A program made the position numbers and the translations under genes. The notes beneath the pieces were generated by a model. It saw nothing but the letters and a program-made list of their open reading frames with translations, searched no databases and was not told the origin of the DNA. Below are positions 1 through 5,315 of a stretch of DNA of 9,960 nt, one piece after another. The number at the start of each line of letters is the position of its first letter. Position 1 is the first letter of the stretch. This stretch comes from Betaproteobacteria bacterium. GTDB taxonomy: Bacteria; Pseudomonadota; Gammaproteobacteria; Burkholderiales; Rhodocyclaceae. The DNA is taken from positions 1-9,960 of the forward strand of contig BNUB01000085.1 in assembly GCA_025997045.1 (NCBI GenBank), written 5' to 3'.

Positions 1-830
1 AGGGTCAGGGCGTTTTCGTTCTGGCGGGCGACGCGGATGGGCAGGGTGCGCAGGCCGCGCAGGAGGAGGAAGGCGTTGAAAGGGCTGGGGTTGGTGCCGA
101 GCATGATGGTGTATTCCCAGATTTTCTCCACCACCGCCTGATCACCGCACACGACGCCGGCGATCAAATCGCTGTGGCCGCCGAGATATTTGGTCGCACT
201 GTGCAGCACCAGATCAATGCCGAAATCGCGCGGGCGCTGGTTGATGGGCGAGGCAAACGTGTTGTCGGCCACGGTGAGGATTTTGCGGCTGCGACCGAGT
301 TCGCCGATGGCGGCGAGATCGGTGAGGGTGAGGGTCGGGTTGGAGGGCGTTTCCACCACGATCAGTTTGGTGTTGTCGCGCACGGCGTTGGCGAACGCGG
401 CGCTGTCGCGCTGATCGACGCGGGTCACTTCCACCCCCATGCCGGGCAGCAGCTTGGTGAAAAGTTGCGAGGTGCCCATGTAATGCGCGCTCTGGGCGAC
501 GACGTGATCGCCGCTGTCGAGCAGGGCGAGCAGGGTGGTGCTGATCGCGCCCATGCCGGACGAGAACAGCAGCGCCGATTCCACCCCTTCGAGCCGGGCG
601 AGCAGGCGTTCGCAACGCTCCTGGGTCGGGTTGCCATAGCGGGCGTAATAGCGTGAATGGCGCGGGGTATTGGCCATTTCGGCGAATTCGGCGGAGGTGC
701 GGGCGCTGTAGGTGGATGCCGGGTAGATTGCCGGGGCGAGCGCGGTATCATCCAGGCCGTCGCTGTCTCGATCGAGATCGCCGTGGACGGCGAGGGTTTG
801 GGCGTCGAGCAGAAAATCGTAATTGTCCAT
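1..830 (-). CDS. Cys/Met-metabolism PLP-dependent enzyme (cystathionine gamma-synthase/lyase-like), 3' part outside window
   Basis: A reading frame starts with ATG at 830-828 and stays open to the left edge, giving 276 codons of a family usually about 380-400 residues long. Visible hallmarks of the trans-sulfuration fold-type I enzymes are YARYGNPT (residues 62-69, phosphate-binding arginine and tyrosine), SSGMGA (90-95, cofactor phosphate loop), DNT (189-191, aspartate to the pyridine nitrogen) and HSATKYLGG (from 210), with K214 as the predicted Schiff-base lysine. Near the edge, LLLRGLRTLPIR is also typical. Such enzymes form or cleave cystathionine or use acylhomoserine in methionine and cysteine metabolism in the cytosol. 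Sequence alone does not separate cystathionine gamma-synthase, cystathionine lyase and O-acetylhomoserine sulfhydrylase. The site where methionine gamma-lyase has its special cysteine reads MGTSQ here, so that activity is less likely. A weak GGAAAG ribosome site lies 6 bases before the ATG. It follows lpdA in the same direction after 80 bases. Confidence 0.9.
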   Translation of the reverse strand, partial: MDNYDFLLDAQTLAVHGDLDRDSDGLDDTALAPAIYPASTYSARTSAEFAEMANTPRHSRYYARYGNPTQERCERLLARLEGVESALLFSSGMGAISTTLLALLDSGDHVVAQSAHYMGTSQLFTKLLPGMGVEVTRVDQRDSAAFANAVRDNTKLIVVETPSNPTLTLTDLAAIGELGRSRKILTVADNTFASPINQRPRDFGIDLVLHSATKYLGGHSDLIAGVVCGDQAVVEKIWEYTIMLGTNPSPFNAFLLLRGLRTLPIRVARQNENALT

Positions 831-867
831 CGTGAGCTTTCCGTGGGAGTTTAATGACAGATAGTTT

Positions 868-885
868 GCACGGGCTGACCCGTGC
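868..885. other. Perfect stem-loop between lpdA and the PLP enzyme gene
   Basis: GCACGGG and CCCGTGC form a perfect 7-bp, GC-rich stem around a 4-base loop in the 80-base gap between two co-directional genes. On the minus strand it is followed by AAACTATC rather than a T-run, so it does not look like a standard intrinsic terminator. It could be a weak attenuator, a 3'-end stabiliser for the PDH transcript, or chance. No convincing promoter for the downstream gene was seen in the gap. Confidence 0.45.
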
Positions 886-910
886 CGGGGTGAAATATTT
901 GCGCCCCCGG

Positions 911-2635
911 TCAGTGTTTGCGTGCGGCGGGCAGATCCGTGCAGCTGCCATGCGCCACTTCCGCCGCCATGCCGATGGATTCGCCCAGCGTTGGATGTGG
1001 ATGGATGGTTTTGCCGATGTCGAGCGCATCCGCCCCCATCTCGATGGCAAGACAGACTTCGCCGATCAAGTCGCCCGCGTTCATGCCGACAATCGCGCCG
1101 CCCACGAGCCGGTGCGTTTCAGTATCGAACAGGAGCTTGGTGAAACCTTCTTCCGCGCCGTTGGCAATGGCGCGCCCGCTGGCGGCCCAGGGGAAGACGG
1201 CCTTCTCGAACGCGAGCCCGGCGGCTTTTAACTGCTCTTCGGTTTTGCCCGCCCAGGCGATCTCCGGGTGAGTGTAGGCGACACTCGGGATTTGCAGGGC
1301 GTCGAAAGCGGATTTCTGCCCGGCGGCGACTTCGGCGGCAACGTGGGCTTCATGCACGGCCTTGTGCGCGAGCATGGGATTGCCGACGATATCGCCGATG
1401 GCAAAGATGTGCGGAATATTGGTGCGCTGTTGCGCGTCGACTTCGATAAAACCGCGCTCAGTCACCGCGACGCCTGCTTTATCGGCGGCAATTTTCTTGC
1501 CGTTGGGCGTGCGGCCCACGGCCACCAGCACGAGGTCGAAAGCCTCTTTTTCACCCGTGGAATAGGTGATTTCCACGCCTTCTGCGGTGGCGCTGGCGGC
1601 AGTGACGCCGGTATCGAGCAGGATGCGCGCAAAGCGTCTGGCGTTTTTCTTTTCCCACACTCTCACCAGATCGCGGTCAGCGCCAGGCATCAGCCCCGCA
1701 CCCAGTTCAACGACGGTGACTCGCGCCCCCAATGTGCTATACACCGTCGCCATCTCCAGCCCGATAATGCCACCGCCGATAATCAGCATCCTGTCCGGCA
1801 CGGCGCGCAGCGCCAGCGCACCGGTAGAGTCGATGATGCGTTCATCATCGGGCATGAAGGGCAGTTTCACCGCACTGGAACCCGCCGCGATAATGGCCTG
1901 GGCAAATTTCACCACCTGCTTTTTGCCGTCAGCGGCGCTGAGTTCGAGGTGATGAGCGTCGAGAAACTGCCCGACCCCTTGCAAATGCTGCACCTTGCGC
2001 CCTTTTGCCATACCCGCGAGGCCGGAGGTGAGTTTTTTGACCACGCCCTCCTTATGCGCCCGCAAGGCGTCGAGATCGACTTTGGGCGCAGCAAAGCTCA
2101 CCCCGCTGGCGGCCAGATGTTCGGCCTCTTCGATCACGGCGCTAACGTGCAACAACGCCTTGGAGGGAATGCAGCCGACATTGAGACAGACACCGCCCAA
2201 GGTGGAATAGCGTTCCACCAATACGGTCTTGAGGCCAAGGTCAGCGCCGCGAAATGCGGCGGAATACCCGCCGGGGCCTGCGCCCAAAACGAGCAGATCA
2301 CATTCGACATCAGCCGCGTCGGCACGCTCAACAGGCGCGGCGGACGGTGTTTTTCTCCCCTCGCCCTCCTGGGGGGAGAGGGGGCCGCTTGCCGCACCGC
2401 TTTCCACCCGGACAAGCAGACTGCCTTCAGAAACCCGATCACCCGATTTCACCAGCACCTCTTGCACCACGCCAGCGACGGAAGTTGGCACATCCATCGT
2501 CGCCTTGTCGGATTCCAGCGTCACCAGCGCGTCGTCGACGGCCACCGTATCGCCGGGTTTTACAAAAACTTCAATCACCGGCACGTCGGAAAAATCGCCG
2601 ATGTCGGGGACTTTGATTTCAGTGAGTGTGCTCAT
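911..2635 (-). CDS. lpdA: Dihydrolipoyl dehydrogenase (PDH E3) with N-terminal lipoyl domain
   Basis: This 574-residue protein is the E3 subunit, which reoxidises dihydrolipoamide on E2 and passes electrons through FAD to NAD+. Residues 1-78 are a biotinyl/lipoyl domain with the ESDKATMDVP motif, K44 being the lipoylation site. A linker (about 79-110) leads to the flavoprotein part: GAGPGGYSAA (118-127) for FAD, GGVCLNVGCIPSK with the redox disulfide C150/C155, and IIGGGIIGLE around 285-294 for NAD. The C-terminus has HPHPTLGES, whose H547 and E552 match the catalytic His-Glu pair. The frame extends upstream to 2692, but ATG 2635 is chosen because the lipoyl domain begins there and GGGAG (2643-2647) lies 7 bases before it. 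Lipoyl-E3 fusions are typical of betaproteobacterial PDH operons. The start codon lies one base after the stop of the preceding small gene, suggesting coupled translation. Confidence 0.96.
   Translation of the reverse strand: MSTLTEIKVPDIGDFSDVPVIEVFVKPGDTVAVDDALVTLESDKATMDVPTSVAGVVQEVLVKSGDRVSEGSLLVRVESGAASGPLSPQEGEGRKTPSAAPVERADAADVECDLLVLGAGPGGYSAAFRGADLGLKTVLVERYSTLGGVCLNVGCIPSKALLHVSAVIEEAEHLAASGVSFAAPKVDLDALRAHKEGVVKKLTSGLAGMAKGRKVQHLQGVGQFLDAHHLELSAADGKKQVVKFAQAIIAAGSSAVKLPFMPDDERIIDSTGALALRAVPDRMLIIGGGIIGLEMATVYSTLGARVTVVELGAGLMPGADRDLVRVWEKKNARRFARILLDTGVTAASATAEGVEITYSTGEKEAFDLVLVAVGRTPNGKKIAADKAGVAVTERGFIEVDAQQRTNIPHIFAIGDIVGNPMLAHKAVHEAHVAAEVAAGQKSAFDALQIPSVAYTHPEIAWAGKTEEQLKAAGLAFEKAVFPWAASGRAIANGAEEGFTKLLFDTETHRLVGGAIVGMNAGDLIGEVCLAIEMGADALDIGKTIHPHPTLGESIGMAAEVAHGSCTDLPAARKH
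2357..2384. repeat. C/G-rich imperfect inverted repeat inside the lpdA linker
   Basis: Two 13-base arms (2357-2369 and 2371-2383) pair at 11 of 13 positions around a single T. On the minus strand this encodes the linker segment LSPQEGEG. Similar 'CTCCCC...GGGGAG' palindromes are scattered in many proteobacterial genomes as small REP-like repeats, and in coding regions they give SPxxGEG-like peptides. Whether it is one of a genomic family here is an inference from pattern memory; only one copy is visible in the window. Confidence 0.45.
2493..2521. repeat. 29-base direct repeat, copy in lpdA lipoyl domain
   Basis: These 29 bases are identical to 5160-5188 in aceF. Both encode the lipoyl attachment segment (TLESDKATMD). 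The identity reflects homologous lipoyl domains, possibly kept similar by gene conversion. Confidence 0.85.
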
Positions 2636-2636
2636 G

Positions 2637-2894
2637 TCATGGCTCCCGGGAGGTGGAAGGTATATTAAACGTTGCAGATTTTTGTGGCGCATTCACTTCA
2701 CGCTCCAACTCTTCCGCAAGATAACCGTCACTGCGACAGTGCATATCGGAAATTCCGTTGCGTATCTCGGTGTACAGATTGGATTGATAAAACACGCCCA
2801 GCGCAGCACGAAGTGAGATGCGCTTTTCGCTGGCGTATTCATAGATAACGCCGTACAATTTGTGCGTTAAAATGTTCCGGTTAGCGGTCATCAT
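2637..2894 (-). CDS. Small cassette protein of unknown function, third gene of the DUF3791/DUF3990 cassette
   Basis: An 85-residue, probably cytosolic and largely helical protein. I do not recognise an assigned domain name, but the pattern ALGVFYQSNLY (31-41) followed by GISDMHCRSDGYLAEELE (47-64) resembles small proteins that I recall accompanying DUF3990 genes in other bacteria. ATG 2894 is chosen: it overlaps the DUF3990 stop as ATGA, and GAGGTG lies 5 bases upstream; ATG 2891 is the alternative. The frame upstream to 2909 is less likely. Residues from about 67 on (18-19 residues, PQKSATF... to the end) look like a non-conserved tail that reads into the original leader of lpdA. The gene ends with TGA at 2639-2637, one base before the lpdA ATG. 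Local GC is about 50 percent or less, well below lpdA. A role as a partner or regulator of the DUF3990 protein is inference. Confidence 0.75.
   Translation of the reverse strand: MMTANRNILTHKLYGVIYEYASEKRISLRAALGVFYQSNLYTEIRNGISDMHCRSDGYLAEELEREVNAPQKSATFNIPSTSREP
2643..2647 (-). promoter_or_regulatory. Ribosome binding site of lpdA, inside the preceding gene
   Basis: GGGAG 7 bases before ATG 2635 sits within the last codons of the small upstream gene (2894-2637). It decides the lpdA start in favour of 2635 over the longer frame to 2692, and it means ribosomes finishing the small gene pass over the lpdA initiation region. Confidence 0.7.
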
Positions 2895-3385
2895 GACATC
2901 ACCTCGCAAGACAAATACTGCAAATATTTGTCAATAATCTGCTGGTTTTTGAAGCAATATTGGAAATTCGGTTTATTGTAGCGCAGACGTCCAATTGCGG
3001 TATCCGCGTCAATGTTTCCGTCGAAGTACAGTTGCAAGGTGTCAAAAACCTTGTCATTGGCTACACCACCGATGACCAAATCCCATTCACCGTCAACTTC
3101 CTGTCCCAGCCGGCAGGCCGTGATAAAATCAAGCCACTCCACGCTGTGCGTGTCAAACTCAAGAATTTTCAAGTCGTCGGACAGTTTTTCCACTGCGGGT
3201 TTTTGCAGAAAGCCGTAAAGTGAAATGATCGCTTGCCCCCTTTCACGGGCAAATCTGTTTGACCATTTTATCGCCTGTTCCTTGATCGGCGTAAGATAAA
3301 AGCCTCTGCCGAAGTCTGTCCGCGTGCGCGAGAACGACAAATCGGGCTTTTCTATCGCAACATGCGAGCCGTGATACAGAATCAT
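2891..3385 (-). CDS. DUF3990-like protein, putative ADP-ribosyltransferase fold
   Basis: A 164-residue protein recognised as DUF3990-like from its start LYHGS (3-7), the segment DFGRGFYLT (24-32), EQAIKWS (36-42) and the late NFQYCF motif (140-145, Q142). The spacing of a histidine in YHGS, a tyrosine in GRGFY and a late polar motif resembles the H-Y-[EDQ] signature of ADP-ribosyltransferases, to which I recall this family being assigned by fold. Transfer of ADP-ribose from NAD+ to an unknown target is therefore a plausible but untested role. No signal peptide or membrane segment is visible. It starts at ATG 3385, overlapping the DUF3791-like stop as ATGA, with a G-run (3393-3398) 7 bases upstream, and overlaps the next gene by ATGA at 2894-2891. 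Hand-counted GC over 2941-3180 is 116/240 (48 percent), unlike the roughly 65-70 percent of aceE, which points to acquisition. Confidence 0.8.
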   Translation of the reverse strand: MILYHGSHVAIEKPDLSFSRTRTDFGRGFYLTPIKEQAIKWSNRFARERGQAIISLYGFLQKPAVEKLSDDLKILEFDTHSVEWLDFITACRLGQEVDGEWDLVIGGVANDKVFDTLQLYFDGNIDADTAIGRLRYNKPNFQYCFKNQQIIDKYLQYLSCEVMS

Positions 3386-3600
3386 GCCTTTACCCCCCGA
3401 GATTGCATATACTCGATGAGGTCACGGACAATGTACTCCTTGCCCTGCGTGTGGAGCACATCATGGCAAGGGATAAGGTAATGATCCAGCGTGTCACTTT
3501 TTTCTGTCATCATCTTGTACACCTCATCACCTGTGGTGTTAAGGGCGTCTGCAACGTTCTCGATGCAGAACACGGCGAATTCGAGTTCGTCCCTGGTCAT
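3382..3600 (-). CDS. DUF3791-like small protein
   Basis: A 72-residue cytosolic protein that matches DUF3791 as I know it: ELEFAVFCIENVADAL (5-20), a central VYKMMTEKSDTLDHYL, and the tail HTQGKEYIVRDLIEYM. DUF3791 proteins are very often encoded directly before DUF3990 genes, as here, but their function is not known to me; an antitoxin or DNA-binding partner role is inference. The start ATG 3600 overlaps the protease stop as ATGA. No good Shine-Dalgarno precedes it, so translation probably depends on coupling to the upstream gene. Its own stop overlaps the DUF3990-like ATG in the same way. Hand-counted GC for 3481-3540 is 26/60, low for this operon, and rises again towards 3600. Confidence 0.85.
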   Translation of the reverse strand: MTRDELEFAVFCIENVADALNTTGDEVYKMMTEKSDTLDHYLIPCHDVLHTQGKEYIVRDLIEYMQSRGVKA

Positions 3601-3977
3601 TTCGTCAACGCGACAGGAATATAAGGGCTGGCGGGGTTTACGCTCAGGTTTTGGGTGGCGGGGGAGCGCACCAGATCCATCATCTCCATGGGCACTGCGC
3701 CCAGTAGCGGCTCATCGCCCAGCACCAGCGCGGATAAATCGCAATAGCGTCCGCCAAACCACACCCGCACCGGCCCGACCATGGGGACGACGGCACGATG
3801 TGCATTGGCCAGCACGACTTCGCGTGTGCTGGCTTCTTCGCTGTCGAAACCCAGTTGCGCGGCGATGTGCTCCGGGATGGTCATGAATACGGAGCCTGAA
3901 TCCACCAGGGCAGAAATTTGCAGTGACCTGTTATTGAACAGGTTTTCAATTTTAAGCTCGGCGTAAGTCAGCCCCAT
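3597..3977 (-). CDS. Retropepsin-like clan AA aspartic protease
   Basis: A 126-residue single-domain protein of the bacterial retropepsin-like aspartic protease type. It has the catalytic loop ALVDSGS (23-29, D26) in place of the commoner DTG, a mid-region REVVLANAHRAVVPMVGPV, the hydrophobic-hydrophobic-glycine motif LVLGDEPLLGA ending near residue 94, and the typical tail NPASPYIPVA. Such proteins would work as homodimers, each giving one aspartate; substrates of this small soluble type are not known to me. There is no signal peptide, so it is predicted cytosolic. A GTG at 3992 overlaps the aceF stop as GTGA, but ATG 3977 is preferred because AGGGAG lies 6 bases upstream and family members start MGL. 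Base composition (40/60 GC at 3661-3720) resembles the PDH genes, not the cassette that follows. Its gene ends in an ATGA overlap with the DUF3791-like gene. Confidence 0.85.
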   Translation of the reverse strand: MGLTYAELKIENLFNNRSLQISALVDSGSVFMTIPEHIAAQLGFDSEEASTREVVLANAHRAVVPMVGPVRVWFGGRYCDLSALVLGDEPLLGAVPMEMMDLVRSPATQNLSVNPASPYIPVALTK

Positions 3978-3988
3978 TTCGTTCTCCC

Positions 3989-5302
3989 TCACAACGCCAC
4001 GCGGCGAAAATCCGCCAGCAGTTGCGCGAGGTAGACATTGAAGCGCGTCGCCAGTGCGCCGTCGATGACGCGATGATCAGCGGTGAGTGACAAGGGCAGA
4101 ATCAGGCGGGGCTGGAATGCCTTGCCATCCCATACCGGTTTGATCGCCGCTTTGTTGACGCCCAGAATCGCTACTTCCGGTGCGTTGATGATCGGGGCGA
4201 AATAAGCGCCGCCGATGCCGCCCAGGCTGGAGAGGGTGAAGCACGCGCCTTGCATGTCGGCGGGTTTGAGTTTGCCGTCGCGGGCTTGTCGCGCCAGCTC
4301 GCCGCTCTCACGGGCGATGTCGCAGACTGATTTCTGCTCGGCGTTTTTGATTACGGGGACGACCAGGCCGTTGGGGGTGTCGGCGGCAAAACCGATGTTG
4401 AAGTATTTCTTCAGGACGAGATTGTCGCCATCCAGCGAGCTGTTGAATTCGGGGAATTTTTGCAGTGCGCGGACGCTGGCCTTGATCAGAAAAGCGAGCA
4501 GGGTGAGTTTTGCGCCGCCGTCTTTTTCGTTTTCCTTGTTCAACAGGACGCGGAAATCTTCCAGCGCAGTGATGTCGGCGTCTTCGTGATAGGTCACGGC
4601 GGGAATCATTACCCAGTTACGCGCCAGGTTTTGGGCGGAGATTTTCTTGATCCGGGCCAATGGCTGCACTTCAATAGCGCCAAATTTGGTGAAATCAATT
4701 TTCGGCCAGGGCAGGAGATCGAGCGCGCCGCCGCCTGCGGGTTTGCTGCCGCCTGCGCCTGTATTTGCGTTTGAGTTCAGCACGCCTTTGACGAAGGCGG
4801 TGACATCTTCCTTGAGAATGCGGGCATTGGGGCCGGTGGGTTTGACCTGATTCAAATCCGCGCCCAATTCACGTGCATAGGCGCGCACGGAAGGCGAGGC
4901 GTGAACCTTGCCGGACAAGGAGAGTGCGGGGGAGAGCGCAGGCGCAGGCTCCGGCGCGGCAGCCTGGGCGGCAGCCGGGGCGGCGCGGGTTGGCGTCAGT
5001 GCGCCCGGCGTCGCGGGGGCGGGAGAGGGGGCGGGAGAGGGGGAGGGGGCGCTTGCCTCTGCGCCGACTTCCAGACGAATCAGCAACTTGCCTTCGGAGA
5101 CCTTGTCGCCAACTTTTACCAGGACTTCCTTGATGATGCCGGCGGCGCTGGCGGGGACGTCCATCGTCGCCTTGTCGGATTCCAGCGTGACCAGCGCATC
5201 GTCGCGCGCCACCGTGTCGCCGGGTTTGACGTAGAGGTCGATGATGGGCACATCGGCGAAATCGCCGATGTCGGGCACCGTGATGTCGAGCAGTTGACTC
5301 AT
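3989..5302 (-). CDS. aceF: Dihydrolipoyl acetyltransferase (PDH E2)
   Basis: This 437-residue protein is the core of the pyruvate dehydrogenase complex and transfers acetyl groups from lipoamide to CoA. Residues 1-79 are one lipoyl domain with ESDKATMDVP (K44 lipoylated). Residues 80-132 form a long Ala/Pro/Ser linker. A peripheral subunit-binding domain spans about 134-172 (ASPSVRAYARELG...). The catalytic domain ends with DHRVIDG, where H410 is the catalytic histidine and D414-G415 close the motif. The single lipoyl domain makes it shorter than enterobacterial AceF, which has three. ATG 5302 is preceded by GAGGGAG (5311-5317) at 8 bases, and this site overlaps the aceE stop 13 bases upstream, as expected for a coupled operon. 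The lipoyl domain shares a 29-base identical stretch with lpdA. Confidence 0.97.
   Translation of the reverse strand: MSQLLDITVPDIGDFADVPIIDLYVKPGDTVARDDALVTLESDKATMDVPASAAGIIKEVLVKVGDKVSEGKLLIRLEVGAEASAPSPSPAPSPAPATPGALTPTRAAPAAAQAAAPEPAPALSPALSLSGKVHASPSVRAYARELGADLNQVKPTGPNARILKEDVTAFVKGVLNSNANTGAGGSKPAGGGALDLLPWPKIDFTKFGAIEVQPLARIKKISAQNLARNWVMIPAVTYHEDADITALEDFRVLLNKENEKDGGAKLTLLAFLIKASVRALQKFPEFNSSLDGDNLVLKKYFNIGFAADTPNGLVVPVIKNAEQKSVCDIARESGELARQARDGKLKPADMQGACFTLSSLGGIGGAYFAPIINAPEVAILGVNKAAIKPVWDGKAFQPRLILPLSLTADHRVIDGALATRFNVYLAQLLADFRRVAL
5015..5049 (+). repeat. G-rich 12-base tandem repeat in the aceF linker (possible G-quadruplex)
   Basis: Six runs of three to five G lie within 35 bases on the plus strand, which is the template strand of aceF. 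A 12-base unit (GGGGGCGGGAGA) occurs about twice in tandem, then decays. It encodes the Ser-Pro-Ala-Pro part of the E2 linker. The run density meets the usual pattern for intramolecular G-quadruplexes; actual folding is not shown. Confidence 0.55.
5160..5188. repeat. 29-base direct repeat, copy in aceF lipoyl domain
   Basis: Identical to 2493-2521 in lpdA; see that entry. The copies lie about 2.7 kb apart in the same orientation, flanking the accessory cassette. Confidence 0.85.
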
Positions 5303-5315
5303 TTTTTTCTCTCCC

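Noticed and set aside
1268..2668. Plus-strand open frame of 466 codons opposite lpdA
   Set aside because: Antisense shadow of lpdA; histidine- and glycine-rich composition reflects complementary codons, and no ribosome site or family pattern is present.
2637..3600. Insertion sequence or integron-type mobile element
   Set aside because: No transposase, integrase, terminal inverted repeats or target-site duplication could be seen at the borders of the low-GC cassette.
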